Shown here: one piece after another, positions 45,474 through 56,300 of the stretch
Numbering within the stretch: the first letter of the stretch is position 1
Layout of the letters: each line of letters starts with the position of its first letter
Assembly (NCBI RefSeq): GCF_905220415.1
Contig: NC_059568.1
Location: 8,432,001 to 8,496,000, forward strand
Source of the DNA: Colias croceus
Lineage: Eukaryota; Arthropoda; Insecta; Lepidoptera; Pieridae
Length of the DNA stretch: 64,000 nucleotides
Reading direction: 5' to 3'
The notes under the pieces: model-generated
Database searches by the model: none
Told to the model about the DNA's origin: nothing
What the model saw: the letters and a program-made list of their open reading frames with translations, nothing else
Program-made: the position numbers and the translations under genes

Positions 45474-45944
45474 TTAAGCAGTTCTAAGAATGATATGTAC
45501 TCCTGAATCTGTTTCAACAGGCTTGCTCAATTGCCCGATCTTTAATTTGAAAGCTTCCTCTTCAAATGGTTTCTGCATTTTTCCATGCCCAAACAAGCCT
45601 AAATCACCACCACGTTTAGCTGAAGAACAATCAGAGTACTTTGATGCAATATGTGAGAAAGTAGCTTCTTCGGCAACAATTTGCTTTCTATATTTCTCGA
45701 GAATCTGTAATGCTTCCTCTTTACTGCGAGTAATGTTTTCTTCTCGCCACGATGATGGGCGTCGGCTCTGTGCATGCTTTACCAAAATATGGCTACACCG
45801 TACATCGCCGGGATCTGCGGGCGAGTCAGGACGCTCCCATTGCGATTGTTTTGTATACGTATTCAGAAAGTATGCCATGCCGGTAGACCTACTTTTTCTC
45901 ATTTCCCACCCTTCAGGCAAGGGGTCTTCCTTTTCATTGGACAT
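45474..45944 (-). CDS. Pin1: Peptidyl-prolyl cis-trans isomerase Pin1 (dodo)
   Basis: Phosphorylation-dependent prolyl isomerase (pSer/Thr-Pro) of the nucleus and cytoplasm, acting on mitotic and signalling proteins. Single exon, 156 residues, close to the usual 160-166. Residues 8-42 form the WW domain (LPEGWEMR...QSQWERP, both Trp present). From about 50 comes the parvulin domain: CSHILVKH, the phosphate-binding loop KHAQSRRPSSWR, the catalytic Cys in KYSDCSSAKRGGDLG, FGHGKMQKPFEEEAF, and the terminal GVHIILRT His. All catalytic residues are in place. The start at 45944 is the only Met before the WW domain. It lacks introns; with no poly(A) tail or flanking duplication visible I cannot say whether it is a retrocopy, but nothing is broken. 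Confidence 0.96.
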   Translation of the reverse strand: MSNEKEDPLPEGWEMRKSRSTGMAYFLNTYTKQSQWERPDSPADPGDVRCSHILVKHAQSRRPSSWREENITRSKEEALQILEKYRKQIVAEEATFSHIASKYSDCSSAKRGGDLGLFGHGKMQKPFEEEAFKLKIGQLSKPVETDSGVHIILRTA

Positions 45945-45974
45945 TATTTTTCTGTAATTTACGTTTTTTGACGT

Positions 45975-46590
45975 AAATCTACTTAAACTTATTTTTATAA
46001 ATTCAATTAAACATACACCGTATGAGTAAACGAATGAATTTGCTTATGCAAAGAAAATAGAAATGGCCGAAATCGAATGGTTTATGACTTTATGGTTTAT
46101 GGTAATCAGAAAATGTCATTTGTCATCGTCCACATCTTTTTTTGTTAACAGTCAGATCAACATCAGAGCCTAGGTAAATTGTGCAATAATACAATATTTG
46201 TTCGGGCTTGTCCACACAGCGATATTTCAACGCGGCATTTTTATTCTCGCGTATTAAATTTAGTCTTAGAATTTAGTAATCAGAATTGAACCCAGTACGC
46301 ACTGCAAATAAAATTTTGTGCGATTTTTGCAAATTTGAGTTTAGTTTGTATCTGAGAGACACATTGGAATTCTTATTATTATAATAACAATAACGCTGTT
46401 GAACAACGAATAACTGAGCGAAACGCGTAAATTTTATCCCGCAGCTGCGCAGTGTGGATACAGCCACACTTAAAAGCCAAATATTTGCGTGGAAATAGTT
46501 TGCACCGTTTAGCTTTCAATTTGCTTCAAATCACAGAATAAATTTCTGCATGATATATATACTACCAGTGCGGATAAGTCCTTAAATTAA
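45975..46590. other. Upstream of Pin1; AT-rich, dispersed repeat words
   Basis: TCGGGCTTGTCCACACAGCG at 46203 recurs inverted at about 48930-48955 and, in variant form, at 48980-49010. No gene is recognised. Confidence 0.4.
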
Positions 46591-46593
46591 ACT

Positions 46594-46788
46594 AGCTGCT
46601 CCGCGCAGTTTCACCCCCCGTGACTAGACTTCTGTTGGTAGAAGCGTGATGATATATAATATGTATAGCCTTTAACCTCCCTCGATAAATGGGCTATCTA
46701 ACACCGAAAGAATTTTTCAAATCGGACCAGTAGTTTCTGAGTTTAGCGCGTTCAAACAAACAAACAAACTCTTCAGCTTTATAATCTT
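46594..46788 (-). mobile_element. Mini-Helitron, minus orientation
   Basis: On the minus strand it ends GTGAAACTGCGCGGAGCAGCTAG (written here as the pieces GTGAAACTGCGCGG and AGCAGCTAG). Its 5' side has ATTATAAAGCTGAAGAGTTT followed by GTTTGTTTG, the common lepidopteran Helitron start. Confidence 0.6.
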
Positions 46789-46791
46789 ACT

Positions 46792-46968
46792 AGCTTACCG
46801 CCCGCGGCTTCGCCCGCTTTGAATTAAACCTAATAAATTATATACTAAAACCTTACTATCTATCTATTAAAAAAAACCGCATCAAAATCCGTTTCGTAGT
46901 TTGAAAGATTAAAGCATACAAAGGGACATATGGACAGAGAAAGTGACTTTGTTTTATATTATGTAGTG
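46792..46968 (-). mobile_element. Mini-Helitron, minus orientation, same family as 51828-52006
   Basis: The 3' end on the minus strand is GCGGGCGAAGCCGCGGGCGG then TAAGCTAG. Inside are TGATGCGGTTTTTTTTAATA and GGGACATA-type words shared with the plus-strand copy at 51828-52006. Confidence 0.65.
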
Positions 46969-47055
46969 TAATGTATAAAATTCCCGTGTCACAATGTTAG
47001 TTACCATACTCCACCAAAACGGCTGTACCGATTCTTATGAAATTTTGTGTGCGTA

Positions 47056-48624
47056 CCGTAAAATGCTGTAACATTGCCTTTATAGCTCAACATTGCCTAA
47101 ATTCAAAAAAGTTAAATTATTCCCGCTGGGAAATGTTTTTTATTGTCTATGGTACTAAAAGCAAGTCGGCAATCTGTATGGCAACATTCGATCACACGTC
47201 ACTCCAAATTTTAGATGAAAAAATGTCAGACTTCAGAGTCCGTCACAGGAGTCCGTTTCATTGTCAGTGCGGATACTCGCTTAACGCTTTTTACCGGCTA
47301 GCGTAATATGTTATATAGCAAAGAAAATATGCTCTTTTATGTATTTTAACTGTTTTTTCTGTATTATATCTTAATTTAAACCGTTAAATCATGGTCGGCA
47401 AAGTTGTGTCAGATTTTCGCAACTTTTTACTCAACATTATCTAGGGTTAGGGCTGCCCCGTGTAATTTTTTCAACAAACTCTTAATCGACCGTGGTTTTG
47501 CTTGTGTAATAATTGTTTTTTTTTTGTAATTGATCTAACAACGTTTTATAGAAGCTAGAACTATTGTTTCTTTATTTATCATCATCAGAAATTAAGGATG
47601 TCCAATTTAATTTTCTTTAAGTCATTTATAGTACTTATTACATGAGCAACCCACCCAAGAGTAGAAGAAAACCAGGGGCTAGACAGTACTCCGATTATTC
47701 GCAGGAGATGCTGAATGTGGCGGTAGATTTAGTCACATGTAAGAAAATATCTTCATACGAGGCGGAGAAGCAATTCGGTATTCCTAGGCGTACTATTCTT
47801 AACAAAATATGTAAGAAATATGTAAGAATCTTCATGTAAAATCTGTGGGCCATCCTACAAAATTATTTGCAGAAGAAGAAAAGCATATTGCTGAGGTTGT
47901 TAATTTATCAGCAGAGTTCGGTTGTCAATTGAGTATGATTGACTTGCGTATTGTTCTGCACGATTAGTTAGAAAAAAAAATGACCGATCGCAGGTTTTTA
48001 ATGGAAAATGTTGGAAAACTATTTGTTGATCTCACTGCAGGCTGCTGTTGTAATTTTTATTACTTATACGTAATAGGTACCAACATTAAAATAATGTTAT
48101 TACCTAATATTATTACATATTTGTTTTCCTATGAAAAAATGTGATTAAAATTTAAGTACAACAATTTGATTTATTAAAAATATATTTGAATATTAAGGAA
48201 AATTGTTGCATTTCCTTTGGGACAGCCCTACACCGAACTCACTTTTGTATGGGAGTTTTAAAGAAACATGCACAACTTTGCCTAGCATTGTAAAAAAAAT
48301 TTCTTGTGCTATTCAAGATTCAGTGAAGTCTGATGTGGAAAAGAACTTCATGGCAATATGGGTGTCAAATCCGTTACCAAAATACCTATTCATTTAAAAA
48401 GATATTATGACAGGCAATGTTGTAGTTTTTACCTCAACTCTGCCTACGTTTTCAAAGCAATTTTTTGGTGCTTTATAAGTGTTTTTTTTACTAATAGCAA
48501 ATGTATTCCTATAGCTTAAAGTCCAATATTGGACAGTAATTGAAAAAACATACGACTTTCTTAACGATTAAAGATTTATCGAAGAAAAACGTCAAAATCC
48601 GTGCAAAGTTGCAGCATTTTACGG
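47056..48624 (+). mobile_element. pogo-like DNA transposon nested in a Helitron
   Basis: 1569 bp; ends CCGTAAAATGCTGTAAC and inverse GTTGCAGCATTTTACGG, flanked by TA (47054-47055, 48625-48626). It encodes a Psq/CENP-B-type helix-turn-helix. TA duplication, TIR and HTH type together indicate the pogo/Tigger branch. The DDE domain is not recognisable, so it is non-autonomous. Confidence 0.72.
47644..47965 (+). pseudogene. pogo-like transposase N-terminus (HTH-Psq and CENP-B type)
   Basis: The frame from 47644 reads YSDYSQEMLNVAVDLVTCKK ISSYEAEKQFGIPRRTIL, the pipsqueak-type HTH. A shift at about 47830 is followed by GHPTKLFAEEEKHIAEVVNL and LSMIDLRIVL, the second CENP-B-like helix region, which ends at a stop at 47965. 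No catalytic DDE motif follows. Confidence 0.65.
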
Positions 48625-48721
48625 TAACGGATAAGTCTGAGAATCGGCCAACCGGCCAACATTATTTTTCATACCCCTAAGTGATTAGAGTAAGACAACA
48701 ACGTTTGTCGGGACAGCTAGT

Positions 48722-49310
48722 GTATAGATATGTCACAGAATTGTGAAAAAAAAAATACGTGTGGCACTCGGGGACTGCCGCGGTAAAGCTATTGCATAGC
48801 ATGCCTTCAAGCCACAACTCCGCCCGTCGGAGTGGGGAGCGTGAGGTTTTTCGTTACGGAATTTCTGGATTCGGTCCTCGCACTCAAGGCCCGCGATAGA
48901 AGCTATGCAATAGCTTAAAACATCGCGATGAAATATCGCTGTGCCGACAAGCCCTTGTTCAATTGCGGAAAAAATCTTTGATCTAAGCGGAAAGCTGTGC
49001 GGACAAGCCATAAACGCTACAAACTAAACGCCAGAACCCCAGTCGCCAACATGTTGCTCTAGAGACATAGAGTATAGAGCTGACATGTTTTAAGATTCCA
49101 TTCTAATTTTTTCCCGCAACACTGGCAATATTTGTGATACAATTTTGGCTCATTATTTTATAGAAAATGAACGGTCATGGGTTAATAAATATTTTTTTAC
49201 GGTATCCCCAACAGCGTTCCGCTAACAGCTTTGTGATTTGTCACAGAAGTGGGTAACGGAACCATTGCTAATTAATTATATATTTTAGTGTTTTACAAGC
49301 ATAATCAAGC
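48722..49310. other. Repeat-rich stretch and possible RCC2 promoter
   Basis: 48735-48925 (GTGTGGCACTCGGGGACTGC, CTATTGCATAGC recurring inverted as GCTATGCAATAG) looks like a dispersed repeat. 49060-49310 contains no gene; AAGCG|GTAAGT at about 49312 could be the donor of an untranslated first exon for RCC2. That is inference only. Confidence 0.35.
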
Positions 49311-50164
49311 GGTAAGTAAAAACTGATCTTTTTATTTCCATTTAAATGATTTAATTGTAATCATGTATTACATTAAGTATATGTTATATTCTGTGATTAT
49401 TATATCAAATATGGCACGTGTCGTGTTCTGAAGCGAATGTTCATTTTATAAATAAAATTAAATGATTTATACCTCGAAATGATTAAAAGGTAATTGTGTA
49501 TTATTTAGCATATCTTTTAAAGTGTACTATTATGATTAAAATATTGGATAGTTTTAACTGTTAGTTATTTTTGTATAATACCTACTTATAAAGCAGACTA
49601 TGAACGAAATGCTCATTGTTTGCATGTCCCTATAACATATAAATGCAATACAGCTGTTTCGATAGTTATACGTTATGCAAGGAAACACTTCTGGTTATAT
49701 TAATTATTTGTGTTTATAAATATGTGCTGCCTATCACCTAGCTCTAGCGAAATTGTTTTTTATTTCCCCCCTCAAAATAATAAATATGCGTAACAAAAAC
49801 AAGATGGAGTAACTTTCTATAGTAATGTTCCGATTTTCAAAAATTCGTAACTCAAAAACTAAAAGTTTCCTTAGTGTGAAATTTCAGATTTGGGTTCCAT
49901 AGGACAATAGCTAACCACAAAAAAAATGTCAACTCTCAACTCCACGCCCTATAATGTACAGTTTTACCAATTATGGTATAATATGAACTATTGCCTGTTG
50001 CGTTTATTATTAACTACCTTTCGCCCGCGTATCCAAGGAAAACCCCGCATAGTTCTAATAGATTTGAAGCTATCTCTGTACGAAATATCATCTTTATTGG
50101 TTAAATGGTTGAGGAGTGAAGAGAGACACATACAGAGTTACCTACTTTTCATTTAATAGTATAG
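49311..50164. other. AT-rich region, decayed Helitron piece at 50020-50155
   Basis: TTTCGCCCGCG and ACCCCGCATAGTTCTAAT match mini-Helitron 3' sequence in minus orientation; the rest shows nothing. Confidence 0.4.
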
Positions 50165-50474
50165 GTACAGTAATCCAAAATTAATAATGCACATGCAAAT
50201 CTTCGCTATTTGTCGTATTTCCGAAGACACTCGAATCATTGAATCGTAAGAGCCCTAAACAACGAACTTGCATTTTACACCTTGTTCAAAAGAAATAGAA
50301 GTCAATTCATGGTCATACACAATCAAAAACAAATCGGGCGGTAGGTGACGGTAGCCTGTCAGTCAATAAACTCAAAAATCCGTCAGTTGTCTTTAAATAT
50401 TGGTGGTGACTGCACGTGTTCTCTCTGTGTGGAATTATATAGAGCTGCTATTACGTACCCTTCTTGGTTTTGTT
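50165..50474 (-). repeat. Dispersed 310-bp repeat, copy B
   Basis: Inverse of 23888-24197: starts TACAGTAATCCAAAATTAAT and ends near GTACCCTTCTTGGTTTTG, with GGTAGGTGACGGTAGCCTGT in the middle. Similarity is high but gapped. Confidence 0.65.
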
Positions 50475-50728
50475 TTTAAAGGTGAATTGAATTAATCTGG
50501 TGTATTGAATGGTGAATTAAATGGTGATGGCAGTAGGGAAAGTGAAAATGAAGAAGAGTTCCGATGTATCTAAAATGTCAGAAATAAAGATAATCCCTGA
50601 TTTTGATTGTTTTTATTTTTTTTTTGTAATTGTCATAATATTGAAGAATGATCAGTACTGTAAATACTCTTGAACTTGATTTACATATATGGTTTAAATA
50701 TAAACCTGTGTTTGAAAACCATACTTTA

Positions 50729-50948
50729 TCTACACTAATATTATAAAGAGGAAAACTTTGTTTGTTTGTTTGATTGTGATGAATAGGCTCATAAACTACT
50801 GGACTGATTTTAAAAATTCTTTCACCATTAGAAAGCTACATTATCTACGAGTAACATAGGCTAGGTTTTATCCCGGAAATCCCACGGGCACGGGAACTAT
50901 GCGGGTTTTTCTTTAAAAACGCGGGCGAAGCCGCAGGCGGAAAGCTAG
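50729..50948 (+). mobile_element. Mini-Helitron, complete (220 bp)
   Basis: A|TCTACACTAATATTATAAAG at the start, then GTTTGTTTG. It ends GCGAAGCCGCAGGCGGAAAG then CTAG|T. Both ends are canonical. Confidence 0.8.
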
Positions 50949-51827
50949 TACAATAGAAATTTTGTATTATTTTAACCTTCTTTTCTTCCATCATTACACC
51001 AGCTTCAGTAAGACACTTTAAAAGTACTATAAATTTTCCAAGTAAATCAATCCAACAAAGATAATATATTCGCAATCGTGGGGTTATACTCGCTATTTAC
51101 TTACAAGGAATTATCGAAACAAAATCGTTACTTACCTACAAATACATATTAATCTCTTTTAGCACAAAACATATAATTTGACTAAATTATGCATGAAGAA
51201 TGCATTTAACCGCTCTATATAGATATCATCTTCGGACTCTCCGAGAATATGACAGTTGCCGAACAGTGACGAAGATTTCTATGCGCATTATTACTTTTGG
51301 ATTACTGTATATACCTATGGTTCAGCTATAAGTTATAGTATTGCAGTCTTAATTAATGCATTCTACCCTCGGAGGCTAAGCTACAATTCACTATCTGCAT
51401 CAGGCATTAATGAATTTAAATTTTCTTATATTTAACATCTATATGAACATTATAGTAGGAAGTAGGAACATTTTCAAGTTGTTTGTTCCCTTTTTCATGA
51501 TCCTGTTGCTTGGTTTATACCACTTATTATAATATTTGTTTCATTAATTTGATTCTGAGCAGAAGTTTGTGACTGTATCCATATAAGTTTCATTACTTCC
51601 ATTATTTTCTTATGATGTTGTTTAAATTTATGACAGAAGACTGACCAAGCTTAAAAGTAGTTACTGGACTTTACATGAATCATTATTCATTCTGTTTACA
51701 CTCCAGCAATGTGCAAACATTCCTTACATTTATTGAGTTACGTAGTTGTATTATATCAACAGTCCACACCATATTTATACATTTTTTAATCAGTTGATAT
51801 TATGAATTTAGTGGTCTTCACTACATA
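50949..51827. other. AT-rich intergenic/intronic DNA
   Basis: Only a 30-bp match (51284-51313) to the end of the dispersed 310-bp repeat is noted; no gene. Confidence 0.4.
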
Positions 51828-52006
51828 GTATAAGACAAAGTCGCTTTCTCTGTCCTTATGTCCCTTTGTATGCTTAAATCTTTTAAAATACGCAATGGAT
51901 TTTGATGCGGTTTTTTTAATAGATAGGAGTGATTCAAACAGAAGGTTTTAGTATATAATTTATTAGGTTTTAGACAAAGCGGGCGAAGCCACGGGTGGCA
52001 AGCTAG
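51828..52006 (+). mobile_element. Mini-Helitron, plus orientation
   Basis: Contains TCGCTTTCTCTGTCC and TTTTGATGCGGTTTTTTTAA and ends GCGGGCGAAGCCACGGGTGG then CAAGCTAG|T. Sister of the copy at 46792-46968. Confidence 0.72.
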
Positions 52007-53103
52007 TATTTCATAAAATGCAATGAACTTATCCCATTTCTGTTTCCTGTAATCTGGTTTCTGCCACCAGAAGGGCAAATAGTCTATATTGTAGATAGAA
52101 ATTCACATTGAAGAATAGATTCTTTTATTATTCAATATCACATTCAAAGATACTGCCATTAGAGCCGTATTAATCTGTTTTATACTAAACCAGAAATTCT
52201 CAGATTAATTCAAAATTGTGATGTTATATGTTTCTAATTGTTATAGTATTTATCGCCATATTAAGTTAAGATAAATGGTAAATAGGGTCTGAAAAGATTT
52301 GAAAGGATGCTTTTTTAAACTTGAATAGTACATAAAATTGCCTTTAAAAGTCTAATTATGTCCTGTTTTTTGTAATGTTTATTGAAATAAATGATATATT
52401 TGCAAGGACATTCCTTTTAAAATATTCAGGATATCTTAACCTTAATTAGCTTATTTGGTTAGATCACATTGGTCTGATTGGTGTTTATACTAGAAGTTAT
52501 AATATAAATTCTAATTAAATTGGCAAGTAGTCAAGTGATCTCCTTTAATTGTCAATTTAAATTAATACCTAACTCAGGCCCCGGAATCACAGACACAATA
52601 GAAAATCTATTGGGCGGTGGACCGATCAGGCCGCTCAGGGCTCAATGGATTAAAGTGATGGCAGCTGACAATCATGTCATCAGACATTAAATTTATATAA
52701 TCAATTGAAATGTTACAAATTATTTAAGTACCAAATATGGCATTGCAATCCTCTAAAAATTGCAAAACTTATGTAACATTTCACTGGAATATCAGTAAGA
52801 CGGATTTTTTAAGCGAAACTTCTTTATTCGGGGTTGGAAAAAAGTTTAGTGTAACATTTTTGCGTTACGCGCCATCTTTTTCTTATCTCTACTACGCGTG
52901 ATTCGAGGTATTTCTGTAAAGTTGCATACATAGTAAATTATTTTTTGAAAAATAAGGTCATAAAGAAGTTTCACTTCTTACGTGTGTACACTAGTACACG
53001 CACACATTTTTTTTACTGTTGCTAACAAAAAATCTCCGTAATTAGCGTTGCCACTTTTTAGACTATTATTAGTCCGTCAGACATTCTTGTAATAACTCTA
53101 TAG
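52007..53103. other. AT-rich DNA; terminal fragment of the foldback family
   Basis: At about 52738-52795, CCTCTAAAAATTGCAA and TGTAACATTTCACTGGAAT parallel the outer end of the foldback element at 25930-25981. No gene is seen. Confidence 0.45.
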
Positions 53104-53332
53104 TCCATACTATAATAATATTATAAATGCGAAAGTAACTCTGTCTGTCTGTCTTTTACTCAATCACGCCTAAACTACTGAACCAATTTTCATGAAATTT
53201 GGTATGGAAATATTTTGATACCCGAAAAAGGACATAGGCTACTTTTATCCCGGGAAAATGACGCAATCCCGGAAATCCCACGCGAATGGGAACTATGCGG
53301 GTTTTTCTTTGACTGCGCGGGCGAAAACCTAG
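53104..53332 (+). mobile_element. Mini-Helitron just upstream of the RCC2 start codon
   Basis: Starts TCCATACTATAATAATATTA, has AACTATGCGGGTTTTTCTTT and ends GCGCGGGCGAAAACCTAG followed by T. It ends only 46 bp before the RCC2 ATG. Confidence 0.7.
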
Positions 53333-53378
53333 TAGAATATAATATATGAAAATGAAAAATCTTGTCATCAGGTGAAAG

Positions 53379-56300
53379 ATGTCGAACACCAGCCGTAAAA
53401 GACCTTTGTCTCTGCCAATGAGATCCAAAGCAAAAAGGAAACCAAAACATGTGTCTGAAGATGAAGAAAGCAACGATTCCTCGATCTCTGAACATGAACA
53501 AGATAAACAAAGGACTCCATCTCCTATGCCTGATGAGCCTAAATTGAAGTTACCTGAGGTATTTTATTTATTGATAAAGATAATCATAAATGTCTAGAGT
53601 GAAAGTGAGTGAATAATAAATGGTGTAAATAAATGATTTTCTGCTTTTCATAACAATGTTGATAGTTACCTTATTATGTTCAAAGGAATAATTAAGGCAA
53701 TTGTTGTATGATTGGTGTAATTTTACATGTTTCAGGAACTGCTTCAAACATTTTACAAAACGCCAGGCGTCCTCATGATAGCTGGTCTAGTCTCCTGGGA
53801 TTTGGTTGCAAAGAGGGATAATAATCCCAGTAAACGTACCCACCCGAATTTATATACTTTCCACAAGTTTACTGACAAAAAGGTAGTGAATTGTTAATTA
53901 AAAATAAAATCCCATGATAACTGCATTATGTATATGTACTCACAATATACAAAGATAGCAGAGGTTGTAACTTCAATTAATTGTTTCAGTATCGCCTTAT
54001 AATAAGTGGATGCAGTGCTGGTCACTCCATTCTTGTCTCGGAAGAGGGTGATGCTTATACTTTTGGTAAGTAATAAATTGATTATCTTATATATGTGTGT
54101 ATAAAAAAAAAACGAAATGAGTGGAACAAATTTAATCAATCTTAACATATTGAAGCTTAGTGTAACTAGCGTTAGTAGTGTAAAATTCACTTAACCCTTA
54201 ATAATCCAAGCATCTGATGTCTCCAGACAACTTGCATCTTTCACTAATCAGCAGAATGCTTCTCAAGTTCTGTAACTATTTCAATGGGAACACCAGTTGA
54301 AATCACAACCACAAACTATCAAAATATATCTTGCAATGTGGAATATCACTGGCAACCTTAATGTTTCCACAGTCAACCAACATGGTCAAACGGCTGACAG
54401 AATAAAGTGTAAATACAGCTAAATATATTCAGAATGATTACGCATTGTTGCTGAAATAGGTTATATGATTATTGGTAATTATTCATTAGGTCGCAACACA
54501 TTCGGCCAGCTCGGCTTCGGAGATACAAACACGCGCAATGTGCCAGAGCTCGTGCCAACTTTGAAAGGGCTCAACATCATCCATGCAGCTGTGGGCAGGA
54601 ATCATAGCATGTTTGTGACAGGTAAACCTCGTGTGCTGATATAATTCGTTTTTTTAATATTCGACTAAGATGTTTTAAGTGTGTGATTTCATTTAAATCG
54701 TGAAACCTTTGGCGTGATGGCGTGAGGTCAGGCTGTCGCAGTTAAAACATTAGTAATGATGAATTTGAAGATTGATCTCAAAATGTTTATCCTCAAATCA
54801 CGAAATTTAATAAAATTGCCCTCGCCATCTATTGATAATGATGGTATTTCGGAAACCTTTAAAATATGGTAGTTGTACTTTTTTGAAATTTGGTAAAATA
54901 TAGTATTATTTTATGAACAGACACGGGCACCGTGTACGCGTGCGGCGAGAACAAGTGCGGTCAGTGCGGGCTCGGCAACACCACGCCGCAAATACTTAAG
55001 CCTACACGCATACGGTATAAGTAAGTATTTCATACACTATAGTCTATAGTAGGTATATTGTAATCATAGACATAACGACATAACTAAATTTCTTGTGTTT
55101 TGCTGCCTGTGGCAAAAGTAGGGTCATGTTTTTCGTGTTTATCTATTTCTTATGATCATAAAACTACAATGTATAATTCGATATCTATTATATTATGTTG
55201 TATTTTTTAAGGGGTGCTCCAATTGTGAAAGTTGGATGTGGCGCCGAATTCTCCATGATACTGGATTGCAATGGCGTCCTGCATTCATTTGGCTTGCCTG
55301 AGTTTGGTCAATTAGGTAAGTCAATGTTAATACAATCTGTAAAGTCGTTCTTAATATTTGTATTGCATCAATATTCACGATAAGACGAATAAACGTTATA
55401 TATAAAGAAGAAACATTATTTATTTATTTTTTACTCTTATATAGGCCACAATACTGACGGCAAATACTTCGTCACATCAACTAAGCTGTCGTACCACTTC
55501 CAAACCGTGCCAAAGAAGATTGAGCTGTTTTTCGAGAAAGCCAAAGATGGCCACATGATACCAGTGAATGACGTGATCATTGTAGATTTCTCCTGCGGCA
55601 ATAATCACACTGTAAGTATTGTTCATTTTTCTTCAATATTATTCAGTTATCTTAATCTTATCATCAGCACATGCAAGTAAAGGGGGTCATTAAAAAAAAA
55701 CATTAGTTTATTTGTAAAGACACATTTAAACTAATACAATTTAGCTGTTTTTTTATGACAATTTTCATCGAAACTATGGCAATGATGCTGCATTTGATTT
55801 TTCGAGTAATGTCAGCAAAAAATACGTACGCCAAATGTCAAGTGATACGTGCCGACAATAATAATAATAATATGTGCTCAGACCAAGAAGCTTATATCTA
55901 ATACACTGGAGATTTCGGTATGAACATTTGACGTGTAACAAGAAAATTGTTGTGTTTTATCACTTTCACACCTAACTTGGTATTGCCACTGTTAATACGA
56001 AGTTTTCCCAAGGCTACTATGTATGCCGTAATATTCTGTGCAAAAGGTTAGTTTTTGTACATGAGTTTGTTGATAAATTGCCAACAACGTCATTCAGAAG
56101 CATTGTTGGATGAGACAATTATTATTTATGCTAAATAAAATAAGTATCTGGACCAATTATTAAAAAGCGATACTCCCTGATTATGGGTAGTTACCATAAT
56201 AAAATTGTAGCAACTCTCACTTTGACAATATGGCATAAGTGTCAAAAAAATTGCGTCGCTTCGAATATTTAAGTTAATATTGTTGCGTATTTAATAAATA

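Larger units (their letters stand above)
46969..48720 (+). mobile_element. Mini-Helitron split by a pogo-like insertion
   Basis: The left part (46969-47055) carries TTCCCGTGTCACAATG and CGATTCTTATGAAATTTTG. The right part (48625-48720) continues GTCTGAGAATCGGCCAAC and ends CGGGACAGCTAG followed by T. Removing the insertion and one TA restores a continuous element. Confidence 0.7.

Noticed and set aside
45490..45957. 155-codon plus-strand frame
   Set aside because: Mirror of the Pin1 coding sequence, which is clearly real on the minus strand.
48733..49011. 92-codon minus-strand frame
   Set aside because: Lies in repeat-like DNA with an inverted GCTATTGCATAGC pair; no domain.
55193..55383. 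Separate small gene at RCC2 exon 6
   Set aside because: The frame is simply exon 6 plus intron read-through.
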